A stretch of DNA of 64,000 nt from Pseudomonas viridiflava (GTDB taxonomy: Bacteria > Pseudomonadota > Gammaproteobacteria > Pseudomonadales > Pseudomonadaceae): assembly GCF_900583165.1 (NCBI RefSeq), contig NZ_UTKY01000010.1, forward strand, positions 1-64,000, read 5' to 3'. A program made the position numbers and the translations under genes. Under the pieces are notes generated by a model that saw only the letters and a list, made by a program, of their open reading frames with translations, did no database searches and was not told the DNA's origin. Positions 53,045 to 62,316 of this stretch are shown here, one piece after another (position 1 is the first letter of the stretch; the number at the start of each line of letters is the position of its first letter).

Positions 53045-54319
53045 TTATTGCTTCTGCGGATCGAATTGCTTGTCCCGAATAAACAAAGCCGGAATCACAC
53101 CGCAGATAAAGTAGGCAGCCCCCATCACCAGAAAACCTACGCCAATGGAACCGTGGGAAGCCAAGAAACCGATGGCGGCTGGGGCAATCGCCGCGCCTAC
53201 TCGGCCAATGTTATAGGCGCCGCCCACCGCCGACCCACGTAATTTTGCCTCGAAGCTTTCGGTCATGTACGTCGCGTTTACCCCATACGGAATACCGTAC
53301 AAAAAGCCGAACACCACCAACATCCAAAGGATGTTTTCCTGGCTTTGGAACAGCACGATCACTGGCAGAAAAACAGCGGTACCCAATGCGCCGAAGGCAA
53401 ATACGCTTCGACGGCCGATACGGTCGGCGGCCATTCCAGCGAGTATTTTGCCCAGGATCATGGCGGTATAAGTGCCTACCATGTAGCCGGTCATGGACTT
53501 GAGGTTCATGCCCAGTTCGCTTTCCAGGTAGGTTGGCATCCAGTTGTTCACACCGTAGTAGCCGAACTGGAGAAAACCGGCCGTAAGTGCCCAACACAAA
53601 AACATTCTGCTTGCCTGCGGATCACTGAAAATCTGCTTGTACATGCTCTCGCGTTTGACGACTGCCCCATGACGGATGCCTGCGAGTTTTTCTTTGGCGC
53701 GCTCGGCCTGGGCATTGATCCAGGCCTGTGGTTCCGGTACGAACCGTTGCATAACCAGAGCAAGTATCACCGGGATAATCGCAATGTAGAAAAGCCAGCG
53801 CCACCCGTGAATCGGCAGGATCCAGCCGGCTAGCAGGGTCGCGACGATGTAGCCCACGGACCAGCCGGCCTGCAGGGTGCCAAGGACCGTGGTGCGATAA
53901 CGGGTTGGAACGTACTCGGACATTAAGGTGTTGCACGCTACATACAGCGCGCCGATGCCCAATGAAGCGAGAAATCGGACGGTCGCAAACTGCCAATAGC
54001 TGTGCGTCAAGCCCAGGGCAGCAGTGCCGATGGAGAACAGCAAAATACTCCAGACCACGGTTTTGACTCGGCCGAACCTGTCACATGCCCAGCCGCCGTA
54101 GATGCCGCCGATCGCCATGCCGGCCAGGGTGAAACTACCCAGGCTGCCAGCCTCGACATTGGTGAGGCCAAACTCGGCCTTCAGGCTATTGAGACTGTAC
54201 GACAGCAGCATCAAGTCGGCGCCGTCGATCAACAAACCCAGAAAGCAAAAAATGAACACCAGTACCCATGTACTGGATTTTGCGTGCGCAGTCGCGCTTG
54301 CCTGAACAGTCGCGTCCAT
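53045..54319 (-). CDS. AAHS-type MFS carboxylate transporter
   Basis: A 424-residue 12-helix MFS protein of the aromatic-acid:H+ symporter type. LIDGADLMLLSYSLNSLKAEFG in TM1 has the Asp typical of this family. CDRFGRVK follows TM2. AAHS members import aromatic or dicarboxylic acids (DcaK, PcaK). It is the last gene of the iclR-acyl-CoA dehydrogenase-transporter operon and probably imports the acid degraded by the cluster. Confidence 0.85.
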   Translation of the reverse strand: MDATVQASATAHAKSSTWVLVFIFCFLGLLIDGADLMLLSYSLNSLKAEFGLTNVEAGSLGSFTLAGMAIGGIYGGWACDRFGRVKTVVWSILLFSIGTAALGLTHSYWQFATVRFLASLGIGALYVACNTLMSEYVPTRYRTTVLGTLQAGWSVGYIVATLLAGWILPIHGWRWLFYIAIIPVILALVMQRFVPEPQAWINAQAERAKEKLAGIRHGAVVKRESMYKQIFSDPQASRMFLCWALTAGFLQFGYYGVNNWMPTYLESELGMNLKSMTGYMVGTYTAMILGKILAGMAADRIGRRSVFAFGALGTAVFLPVIVLFQSQENILWMLVVFGFLYGIPYGVNATYMTESFEAKLRGSAVGGAYNIGRVGAAIAPAAIGFLASHGSIGVGFLVMGAAYFICGVIPALFIRDKQFDPQKQ

Positions 54320-54377
54320 AGAGGGCCTTACCTTTATTGTATTTATTAGGGTGGAGTAGAGCAGGGAAGGGCGTGCC

Positions 54378-55532
54378 TTAGTCTTGAGCGGCGCGAATCA
54401 TGTTCCGCGCAATCACGATCTGTTGAATCTGGGTAGTGCCCTCATAGATGCGAAATAGGCGTACATCGCGGTAGAAACGCTCAATCGCGTATTCGCTGAC
54501 GTAGCCGGCGCCGCCATGGATCTGCACGCAGCGATCGGCAACGCGCCCGCACATTTCCGTTGAGAACATCTTGGCGCAGGAAGCTTCGGTGCTCACGTTA
54601 TGGCCATCGTCACGCTTGCGGGCAGCATCCAGGACCATGCAGCGGCTGGCGTAGATTTCTGCCTTGCTGTCGGCCAGCATCGCTTGGATCAGTTGGAACT
54701 CGGCGATAGGTTTGCCGAATTGTTTGCGTTCGAGTGCATAACGCAAGGCATCGTCGAGCATCCGCTCTGCGGCGCCCACGCTCAAAGCCGCAATGTGCAG
54801 GCGGCCTTTGTCGAGGACTTTCATGGCGGTCTTGAAACCCACGCCTTCGACGCCGCCAATCAGTTGGCTAGCGGGAACGCGAGCGTTTTCGAAGATGACG
54901 TCACAGGTGTGAGCGCCTTTATGACCCATCTTGTGGTCGGGCTTGCCCAAGGACACACCGGGTGTGCCGCGTTCGACGATAAACGCGCTGATACCACCAG
55001 CGCCCTTGATTTCCGTGCTCGTACGCGCCATCACGGTATAGATGCCGGCGTGGGGCGCGTTGGTGATGAATCGCTTGGTGCCATTGAGGATGTAACTGTC
55101 GCCATCCCGTACGGCAGTGGTCTTGAGCGAGGCGGCATCAGAGCCAGCATCGGGCTCTGTCAGGCAGAAGGAACTGAGCAGCTCGCCGCTGGCAAGCTTG
55201 GGCAGGTAGTGCTGTTTCTGCTCTGCGGTGCCATCCAAGAGGATACCGATGGAGCCAATCCCGTTGTTGGTGCCGATATACGAGCGAAAGGCGGGGGAGG
55301 TGCGCCCCAACTCAAAGGCGATATTCACCTCTTCTTCCATCGTCACGCCCAGCCCGCCAAACTCTTCCGGCAGCGTCAGGCCAAACAACCCCATGGCTTG
55401 CATATGCTCGACGATGTCCTGGGGGATCGCGTCGGTGTAAGCCACCTCATTTTCGCGAGGAATCAGCACTTCACCGACAAATTGGCGAAGTGAGTCCAAC
55501 AGAATCTGCAGGGTTTCGGTATCACGGATCAT
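54378..55532 (-). CDS. acyl-CoA dehydrogenase
   Basis: A 384-residue FAD enzyme. Signature CLTEPDAGSDAASLKT (about 128-143) and RFYRDVRLFRIYEGTTQIQ near the end. The catalytic base Glu sits in YEGTTQIQ (as in MCAD/SCAD). It would make the 2,3-enoyl-CoA, e.g. from adipyl-CoA. Electrons would go to ETF, whose genes etfBA lie 6 kb away. It is 58 bp before the transporter, 61 bp after iclR. Confidence 0.9.
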   Translation of the reverse strand: MIRDTETLQILLDSLRQFVGEVLIPRENEVAYTDAIPQDIVEHMQAMGLFGLTLPEEFGGLGVTMEEEVNIAFELGRTSPAFRSYIGTNNGIGSIGILLDGTAEQKQHYLPKLASGELLSSFCLTEPDAGSDAASLKTTAVRDGDSYILNGTKRFITNAPHAGIYTVMARTSTEIKGAGGISAFIVERGTPGVSLGKPDHKMGHKGAHTCDVIFENARVPASQLIGGVEGVGFKTAMKVLDKGRLHIAALSVGAAERMLDDALRYALERKQFGKPIAEFQLIQAMLADSKAEIYASRCMVLDAARKRDDGHNVSTEASCAKMFSTEMCGRVADRCVQIHGGAGYVSEYAIERFYRDVRLFRIYEGTTQIQQIVIARNMIRAAQD

Positions 55533-55593
55533 GTGCGCTCCTAACGCTCGCAGGCGAGCGGTTGTTTTATTAGGGCGCCGTTACTCCGTTGCG

Positions 55594-56460
55594 TCAGCGA
55601 GCAGCGGCGCCAATGTTGTTAACCATGTTGATCAGGCGCGGCCCGATATCGTCCATCAGTCGTTCGCGCGGCAGTTGAAAGCTCGGTCCGCCGCAGTTGA
55701 AGGTCAGCAACCCGTACTGCGGGTGCAGCAGCGGTACCGCCACCGAGTTCACGTCGCGATGCCACTCGCCGATCGACAAGCAAAAGCCATAGTCGGCGTA
55801 ATCCCTGAATGCTCGGTCCAGCCCCTTGCGAATGGTTGGCCACTGCTCCGATTCACGCTGGCGGATGTGATCAAGCAAAAACTCCCGCTCGGTTTCAGGC
55901 ATTGCCGCCAGGCACGCGCGGCCAACCGAACTCTGTGCCAGTGGCAAGTAACTGCCGGTCTGACGGCGCATGGTCATGTTGCCCTGACCCTGAACCACAT
56001 CCAGGTAGACCATCTGCAGGCGATCGCGGGAAGCCATCGCGACAGCTGCCTGCGCATGGTTGGCCAACTCTTCCATCAACGGATGGGCCACCGTTCGAAT
56101 CGCCAGGTTCGACAGCATCGCGTAGCCAAACCCCAGCACCCCAACATCCAACTGATACTTGCCGGAATGCACTTCTCGTTTCAGGCAGCCTAAACGCATC
56201 AACGTATTGGTCAGGCGAGTCACAGTCGGCTTGGGCAGGCCCGTCATGCGTGCCAGCTCCTGATTACCCAGCACGTTGTCGCGCGGAGTAAAACAGCGCA
56301 TCAACTCCAACCCGCGAGCCAGCGCCGTTACGAACTGGCCGCTGTTTTCGTCGTCGCTCAACGCGCTGGCGGGGTCGAGCATGCCCATCTTCAGTAACCC
56401 GATTTCATCCGCTCCCGTTGTCGTGCTGGCGACCTGTTGATCTGCCTTGATGCGAGCCAT
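55594..56460 (-). CDS. IclR-family transcriptional regulator
   Basis: A 288-residue IclR protein. Extended N-terminus of about 40 residues, HTH at about 60-95 (NQELARMTGLPKPTVTRLTNTL), then the effector domain with SSVGRACLAAMP and DYADYGFCLSIGEWHRDVNS. Divergent from the beta-oxidation genes. The two palindromes in the 236-bp gap are its probable sites; it probably acts as repressor or PobR/PcaR-like activator for both arms. Confidence 0.92.
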   Translation of the reverse strand: MARIKADQQVASTTTGADEIGLLKMGMLDPASALSDDENSGQFVTALARGLELMRCFTPRDNVLGNQELARMTGLPKPTVTRLTNTLMRLGCLKREVHSGKYQLDVGVLGFGYAMLSNLAIRTVAHPLMEELANHAQAAVAMASRDRLQMVYLDVVQGQGNMTMRRQTGSYLPLAQSSVGRACLAAMPETEREFLLDHIRQRESEQWPTIRKGLDRAFRDYADYGFCLSIGEWHRDVNSVAVPLLHPQYGLLTFNCGGPSFQLPRERLMDDIGPRLINMVNNIGAAAR

Positions 56461-56502
56461 GGTAGAACCTCACTTTAAAAAAATGCAAGAAAATAAAACA
56501 CG

Positions 56503-56519
56503 GTTTCGTCAGGCGAAAT
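56503..56519. promoter_or_regulatory. palindrome 1, probable IclR operator
   Basis: GTTTCGTCAGGCGAAAT, imperfect dyad 43 bp upstream of the iclR start. Shares the TTTCG-N5-CGAAA pattern with the site at 56663, which is in the same gap. Confidence 0.65.
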
Positions 56520-56662
56520 TATATTCGCTGGCGTGTTAAAAACCAACTCACTTATCTATTGCTCATTATGGCCATTGATATAGGGCTTTAAGCATGTTTT
56601 TTCTTTTTTGGTTTACAGGCCTTTATGAGGTTACCTATGATTGATTGTAAATATGGAATCGA

Positions 56663-56679
56663 GTTTCGCCTAGCGAAAC
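56663..56679. promoter_or_regulatory. palindrome 2, probable IclR operator
   Basis: GTTTCGCctaGCGAAAC, a perfect 7-bp dyad with 3-bp centre, 17 bp before the ATG of the enoyl-CoA hydratase gene, just upstream of its ribosome site. Near-identical to the site at 56503. Confidence 0.7.
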
Positions 56680-56696
56680 AATAATAAGAGGTCGAT

Positions 56697-57482
56697 ATGA
56701 ACTCCCATCAAGAGCCCGTCGTGCACCTTCACGTACAAGACGATGCCGTCGCAGTCGTGCGCATTGAGAGGCCTGAAGTCAAGAACGCCCTTAACGGTGC
56801 CGTACGGCAACAACTGGCCGATATCTTCCGCGCGTTGGCCGGAAATGACAGCGTGCGTTCAATCGTCCTCACTGGCGGCGAGCAGTGCTTCGTCGCTGGG
56901 GCTGACATTCGCGAGTTTGCTCAGGCCAGCCCTGTCGAGATGTATCTTCGCCACACGGAACTGCTGTGGGAGGCTATCGCTCGCTGTCCCAAACCGATCA
57001 TTGCCGCAGTCAATGGGTTCGCCTTGGGCGGCGGCTGCGAATTGGCTATGCACTGCGACATCATTGTTGCCGGCCAATCGGCGCGCTTCGGTCAGCCCGA
57101 GGTCAAGCTTGGCCTGATGCCCGGAGCCGGCGGCACTCAACGGCTTATCCGCGCAGTCGGCAAATTCCAAGCGATGCGAATAGCCCTGACGGGATGCCTG
57201 GTGCCCGCACCCGAGGCACTCGCCATGGGCATGATCAGCGAAGTGGTCAGTGACGAGCTCACACTGCCCCGAGCCCTCGAATTGGGAGCGCAAATAGCCG
57301 CGTTGCCGCCGCTGGCCGTTGCGCAGATCAAGGAAGTCATGCTGCTCGGTGCCGACCTGCCTCTGGAAAGCGCACTGGCGTTGGAGCGCAAAGCGTTTCA
57401 ATTGCTGTTTGATTCCAGGGATCAAAAGGAAGGCGCCAATGCGTTCCTTGAGAAACGCAAAGCAACCTTCACAGGAGAATGA
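56697..57482 (+). CDS. enoyl-CoA hydratase (PaaF-like)
   Basis: A 261-residue crotonase-fold enzyme. Oxyanion hole regions (AGADIREFAQ, NGFALGGGCELAM) and the catalytic Glu in QPEVKLGLMPGAGGTQ. It hydrates 2,3-dehydroadipyl-CoA-type substrates if the pathway is right. Start ATG with AGAGG. First gene of a four-gene operon. Confidence 0.9.
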   Translation: MNSHQEPVVHLHVQDDAVAVVRIERPEVKNALNGAVRQQLADIFRALAGNDSVRSIVLTGGEQCFVAGADIREFAQASPVEMYLRHTELLWEAIARCPKPIIAAVNGFALGGGCELAMHCDIIVAGQSARFGQPEVKLGLMPGAGGTQRLIRAVGKFQAMRIALTGCLVPAPEALAMGMISEVVSDELTLPRALELGAQIAALPPLAVAQIKEVMLLGADLPLESALALERKAFQLLFDSRDQKEGANAFLEKRKATFTGE

Positions 57483-57485
57483 GCC

Positions 57486-59015
57486 ATGGCAAATGAAGTC
57501 AACCGTATGGCTGTTGTGGGTGCGGGTGTGATGGGCACTGGGATTGCCCAGATAGCGGCCCAGGCCGGTGTTGAGGTCCTGCTGTTTGACAACCGTGAAG
57601 GCGCCGCGCAGACCGCTTGCGAAAACCTGCACCAGACCTTAGACAAGTTGGTTTCCAAAGGCAAAATCTCGGCCAGTGATGCCCAGGCAACCCTTGAACG
57701 CGTGCGTGTTGCCAGCGCATTGACCGATCTCAGCGACGTTGACCTGGTGGTCGAAGCCATCATCGAACGCCTCGATGCCAAGCAAGCCTTGCTCGCCCAG
57801 CTTGAGGCCGTCGTTCGTGACGACTGCATTCTTGCCACCAATACGTCGTCGCTGTCGGTCACCAGTATCGCTCGCGAGTGCCGCAAGCCTGAACGTGTGG
57901 CGGGGTTCCATTTTTTCAATCCGGTGCCGCTGATGAAAGTGGTGGAGGTCATTGATGGCCTGGCCAGTGACCCTCGCGTCGGTGACAGCCTGCAGGCATT
58001 GGCCACGCGGTTGGGGCACCGCGGGATCCGCGCAAAAGACACCCCCGGCTTTATCATCAATCACGCAGGGCGCGCTTACAGTACTGAAGCCTTGCAGATC
58101 CTCAAGGAAGGCGTCGCCGAGCCCGCCGAGATCGATCGCATTCTGCGTGAGGGCCTGGGTTTTCGCATGGGCCCGTTGGAGCTGTTCGACCTGACGGCGC
58201 TGGATGTCTCCCACCCGGTGATCGAGTCTATTTATAACCAGTTCTACCAGGAGCCCCGTTATCGTCCCGCCGCGTTGACCCGACAAATGCTTGAAGCTGG
58301 CTATGTGGGGCGTAAGGTAGGGCGTGGTTTCTACCGCTATTCCAATGGCCAAATGGTCGACGCGCCGCAACCTCAGTCCGTGCCAGTCGTGGAGGCTATG
58401 CCACCGGTGTGGTTGGGGGCCGAAAACGATGCCGACCTAGTCAGCCTCAGTGCGATGCTGGAGCGACTGGGTGCCCAGGTAGAGCAGGGCAGCACACCTT
58501 CCGACGCTGCGCTTTGCCTGTTGGCTCCCTATGGTGTCGACGCAACAAGCGCGGCCCAACGTTTTGGCGTAGACCCGACGCGCACGGTCTGTATTGACCC
58601 GTTGTTGGATTGCACGCGCTACCGCACGCTGATGGTCACACCGGCGACCCGCACCGATATGCGCCACGCCGCCCATGCATTGTTGGCTCGCGACGGCGTG
58701 GGCGTGAGTGTGATCAATGACAGCGTAGGGTTTGTCGCTCAGCGCGTACTGGCGCTTATCGTCAACCTGGCGGGCGATATCGTCCAGCAGCGCATTGCCA
58801 GCGTTGAGGACCTGGATGAGGGCGTGCGCCGTGGGCTGGGTTACCCGCAAGGCCCGCTGGCCTGGGGCGACAGCGTAGGCGCCCAGCGTTTGCTGACCAT
58901 CCTCGAACGCATGACCGAACTGACCGGAGACCCGCGTTATCGGCCCGGCCCGTGGTTGCGCCGTCGCGCAGCCCTGGGTTTATCGCTGTGCCATCCAGAA
59001 CCGACATTGACCTGA
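57486..59015 (+). CDS. 3-hydroxyacyl-CoA dehydrogenase (PaaH-like, two C-domains)
   Basis: A 509-residue enzyme. Rossmann domain (VVGAGVMGTGIAQIAAQAGV), catalytic His in VAGFHFFNPVPLMKVVE, then two 3HCDH C-terminal domains (about 185-280 and 400-490). This long two-domain form is typical of PaaH/PaaC, which oxidise 3-hydroxyadipyl-CoA. AGGAG before ATG; 3 bp after the hydratase gene. Confidence 0.9.
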   Translation: MANEVNRMAVVGAGVMGTGIAQIAAQAGVEVLLFDNREGAAQTACENLHQTLDKLVSKGKISASDAQATLERVRVASALTDLSDVDLVVEAIIERLDAKQALLAQLEAVVRDDCILATNTSSLSVTSIARECRKPERVAGFHFFNPVPLMKVVEVIDGLASDPRVGDSLQALATRLGHRGIRAKDTPGFIINHAGRAYSTEALQILKEGVAEPAEIDRILREGLGFRMGPLELFDLTALDVSHPVIESIYNQFYQEPRYRPAALTRQMLEAGYVGRKVGRGFYRYSNGQMVDAPQPQSVPVVEAMPPVWLGAENDADLVSLSAMLERLGAQVEQGSTPSDAALCLLAPYGVDATSAAQRFGVDPTRTVCIDPLLDCTRYRTLMVTPATRTDMRHAAHALLARDGVGVSVINDSVGFVAQRVLALIVNLAGDIVQQRIASVEDLDEGVRRGLGYPQGPLAWGDSVGAQRLLTILERMTELTGDPRYRPGPWLRRRAALGLSLCHPEPTLT

Positions 59016-59039
59016 TCTTTCAACGCTTAGGAAACTGCC

Positions 59040-60242
59040 ATGCTCGATGCTTATATTTTTGCGGGGTTACGTACGCCTTTCGGTCGCCATGCGGGTGCAC
59101 TCGCGCCGGTACGGCCTGACGACCTCGCGGCTCATGTGATTCGGGAACTGCTCGCGCGCAACGCCATCCCTGGCGACGCTATTGAGGACGTGATTCTCGG
59201 CAATACCAATCAGGCCGGTGAGGACAGCCGCAATATTGCTCGTCACGCGGCGCTGCTTGCCGGGTTGCCCGTGACTGTGCCTGGGCAGACGATCAACCGT
59301 TTGTGCGCCAGCGGGCTGGCAGCAGTGATTGATGCCGCACGCGCAGTCACGTGCCAAGAAGGCGAACTGTTTGTTGCGGGTGGGGTGGAGAGCATGTCGC
59401 GCGCGCCCTTTGTCATGGCCAAAGCCGAGGCAGCCTACAGCCGGGATTTTAGCGTCTACGACAGCACCATCGGTGCGCGTTTCCCGAACCCGAAAATTGT
59501 GGCGGAGTTTGGCAACGACACCATGCCGCAGACTGGCGACAACGTGGCGCAGGAATACGGCATCAACCGTGAACAGGCTGACGTTTTCGCCGCCCGCTCG
59601 CAGGCCAATTACGAAGCCGCGCGGGCAAGTGGTTTCTTCGACGATGAAATACTGGCCGTGAGTGTGCCCACTGGCCGTAAAACACCGCCCAATCTTGTGG
59701 AGCACGACGAACACCCACGCCCGCAATCTGACCTCGCGGCCTTGAGCCGTCTGCGCCCTCTGCACGAGGGGGGTGTAGTCACCGCCGGTAATGCATCCGG
59801 TGTTAACGACGGCGCGGCAGCATTGTTGATCGGCACGCGTGCGGCCGGCGAGCGCCATGGTTTGGTGCCCATGGTGCGTATCCTGTCGAGCGCGGCTGCC
59901 GGTGTCGCCCCTCGTATCATGGGCGTGGGCCCGGTGGAGGCAATCAATAAAGCACTGGCCCGCGCTGATCTGACGTTGGCGGACATGGACATCATCGAAA
60001 TCAACGAAGCATTTGCCAGCCAGGTGCTGGGTTGCCTCAAAGGGCTTGGCGTGGCGTTTGACGATCCTCGTGTCAACCCCAATGGCGGCGCGATTGCGGT
60101 GGGTCACCCCTTGGGCGCCTCCGGTGCGCGTCTGGCGCTGAGCGCTGCGCGAGCCTTGCAGCGCAGCGGTAAGCGCTATGCCGTGGTGAGTCTGTGTATC
60201 GGGGTCGGCCAAGGGCTGGCGATGGTCATCGAGCGTGTGTAA
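59040..60242 (+). CDS. 3-oxoadipyl-CoA-type thiolase (PaaJ/PcaF-like)
   Basis: A 400-residue thiolase. Cys in NRLCASGLAAV (about residue 90), His in GHPLGASGARLAL, second Cys in SLCIGVGQG. GGVESMSRAPFVM and GNTNQAGEDSRNIARHAALLAGLP are typical of beta-ketoadipyl-CoA thiolases, which make succinyl-CoA and acetyl-CoA. AGGAAAC before ATG. It follows the dehydrogenase by 24 bp. Confidence 0.9.
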   Translation: MLDAYIFAGLRTPFGRHAGALAPVRPDDLAAHVIRELLARNAIPGDAIEDVILGNTNQAGEDSRNIARHAALLAGLPVTVPGQTINRLCASGLAAVIDAARAVTCQEGELFVAGGVESMSRAPFVMAKAEAAYSRDFSVYDSTIGARFPNPKIVAEFGNDTMPQTGDNVAQEYGINREQADVFAARSQANYEAARASGFFDDEILAVSVPTGRKTPPNLVEHDEHPRPQSDLAALSRLRPLHEGGVVTAGNASGVNDGAAALLIGTRAAGERHGLVPMVRILSSAAAGVAPRIMGVGPVEAINKALARADLTLADMDIIEINEAFASQVLGCLKGLGVAFDDPRVNPNGGAIAVGHPLGASGARLALSAARALQRSGKRYAVVSLCIGVGQGLAMVIERV

Positions 60243-60266
60243 TTGCTCAAGCAAAGGTGAAATAAC

Positions 60267-61505
60267 ATGGGTGCTTTGACTGGATACCGCGTACTCGACT
60301 TGAGCCGTGTGCTTGCCGGCCCCTGGTGCGGGCAAACACTGGCCGATCTGGGCGCAGAAGTGATCAAGGTCGAACGGCCGGGCGTGGGCGACGATACCCG
60401 TGGTTGGGGCCCGCCCTGGATGAAAGGCCAGAGCGATGAGTTGACCTCTGAAGCCTCGTATTACCAATCGACCAATCGCGGCAAGTTATCCGTCGCGCTG
60501 AACCTGGCCAGCGCGCAAGGGCAGGAATTGGTGCGAGCGTTGGCGACCGACTGTGATGTGCTGATCGAGAACTACAAGGCGGGATCCCTGGCCAAATACG
60601 GGTTGGATTATGCCTCGCTGTCGCAGTTGAACCCTCGGCTGGTGTACTGCTCCGTGACAGGCTTTGGGCAGACTGGCCCGCGCGCGGCCGAACCGGGTTA
60701 CGACTTCATTGTGCAGGGCATTGGCGGGCTGATGAGTATTACCGGTGAGCGTGATGACTTGCCTGGCGGTGGCCCGCAGAAGGTTGGCGTGGCCTTCTCT
60801 GATCTAATGACCGGCCTGTATTCCACGGTTGCCATCCAGGCGGCTTTGCTCAGCCGGGAAAAAACCGGTGTAGGCCAACACATCGATATGGCGCTGCTGG
60901 ACGTGCAGGTCGCTACCTTGTGCAATCAGAGCCAGAACTATCTGGCTTCGGGCAAACCACCGGGGCGCTACGGCAATGCTCACGCCAATATCGTGCCGTA
61001 TCAGGTGTTTCGTGCCAGCGATCAGGACTTCATCATCGCCTGCGGCAATGACTCGCAATTTGTCGCACTGTGCGACGCCATCGGCCTTGGGCACCTGCCG
61101 GCGGACCCACGCTTTACGCGTAATGCCGACCGTGTGGCCAATCGCGAAGCGATCATTGAGATCTTGTCAGGGCACTTCATCGAGGGGCGTGCGCAGGAGT
61201 GGATTGACCGAGTCCATCCGCGTGGCGTGCCTATCGGCGCGATCAACAGTATCGCCCAGGCCCTGGATGAACCTCAGGTCAAGGCGCGCAATATGCTGGT
61301 GACGATTCCACATCCCTTAAAAGCGGACTTCGTGACGGTCGGCAGCCCGATCAAGATGTCCGGCACACCGGTGGAATACCTGCGCCCGGCGCCGATGCTG
61401 GGTGAGCACACGGATGAAGTGCTCAAGCGTCAGCTCGGGCTGGATGACGAGCGATTGGCGCAGTTGAAGGCCAGTGGCGTGATCGAGCAATTGGGCGAGC
61501 GCTGA
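60267..61505 (+). CDS. CaiB/BaiF type III CoA-transferase
   Basis: A 412-residue family III CoA-transferase. GYRVLDLSRVLAGPWCGQTLA at the start, then LGAEVIKVERPG and the catalytic Asp in QHIDMALLDVQV (about residue 210). It would activate the acid with CoA from succinyl-CoA or another donor, which fits as the entry step. AAAGG before ATG. Last gene of the operon. etfBA follow after 59 bp. Confidence 0.9.
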   Translation: MGALTGYRVLDLSRVLAGPWCGQTLADLGAEVIKVERPGVGDDTRGWGPPWMKGQSDELTSEASYYQSTNRGKLSVALNLASAQGQELVRALATDCDVLIENYKAGSLAKYGLDYASLSQLNPRLVYCSVTGFGQTGPRAAEPGYDFIVQGIGGLMSITGERDDLPGGGPQKVGVAFSDLMTGLYSTVAIQAALLSREKTGVGQHIDMALLDVQVATLCNQSQNYLASGKPPGRYGNAHANIVPYQVFRASDQDFIIACGNDSQFVALCDAIGLGHLPADPRFTRNADRVANREAIIEILSGHFIEGRAQEWIDRVHPRGVPIGAINSIAQALDEPQVKARNMLVTIPHPLKADFVTVGSPIKMSGTPVEYLRPAPMLGEHTDEVLKRQLGLDDERLAQLKASGVIEQLGER

Positions 61506-61564
61506 TCTTTTTTCCCGGTATGCCGGTGGTGTATCGGGTTCACTAAGTTGCTATGGAGTTATTC

Positions 61565-62314
61565 ATGAAAGTCCTGGTAGCCATCAAGCGGGTGGTCGAC
61601 TACAACGTCAAAGTTCGCGTCAAGGCGGACAATTCCGGCGTCGACCTTGCTAACGTCAAAATGTCGATGAACCCTTTCTGCGAAATCGCTGTGGAAGAGG
61701 CCGTACGCCTGAAAGAGAAAGGTATTGCGACTGAAATCGTCGTGGTTTCCATCGGCCCGACCACTGCTCAAGAGCAGCTGCGCACCGCCCTGGCACTGGG
61801 CGCCGACCGAGCGATCCTGGTCGAATCCGCCGAAGACCTGACCTCCCTGGCTGTGGCCAAGCTGCTCAAGGCCGTTGTCGACAAGGAACAGCCTCAGCTG
61901 GTGATCCTCGGCAAACAAGCCATCGACAGCGACAACAACCAGACTGGCCAGATGCTGGCTGCACTGACCGGTTACGGCCAGGGCACCTTCGCTTCCAAGG
62001 TTGAAGTGAGCGGCGACAGCGTAGCTGTGACCCGTGAAATCGACGGCGGCGCACAGACCGTTTCGCTCAAACTGCCGGCCATCGTCACCACCGACCTGCG
62101 TTTGAACGAGCCGCGCTATGCGTCCCTGCCAAACATCATGAAAGCCAAGAAGAAGCCGCTTGAGTCGCTGACTCCGGAAGCTTTGGGCGTTTCCACTGCC
62201 TCCACCAACAAGACCGTCAAGGTTGAAGCACCGGCTGCACGCAGCGCGGGCATCAAGGTCAAGTCGGTTGCAGAACTGGTCGAGAAACTGAAAAACGAAG
62301 CGAAGGTAATCTAA
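61565..62314 (+). CDS. etfB: electron transfer flavoprotein beta subunit
   Basis: A 249-residue ETF beta subunit with [19 protein letters not shown] at the start and the ETF-beta signature further on ([36 protein letters not shown]). An ATG at 61553 is in frame, but the ATG at 61565 has GGAG 7-8 nt upstream. It accepts electrons from acyl-CoA dehydrogenases. Confidence 0.95.
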   Translation: MKVLVAIKRVVDYNVKVRVKADNSGVDLANVKMSMNPFCEIAVEEAVRLKEKGIATEIVVVSIGPTTAQEQLRTALALGADRAILVESAEDLTSLAVAKLLKAVVDKEQPQLVILGKQAIDSDNNQTGQMLAALTGYGQGTFASKVEVSGDSVAVTREIDGGAQTVSLKLPAIVTTDLRLNEPRYASLPNIMKAKKKPLESLTPEALGVSTASTNKTVKVEAPAARSAGIKVKSVAELVEKLKNEAKVI

Positions 62315-62316
62315 AA

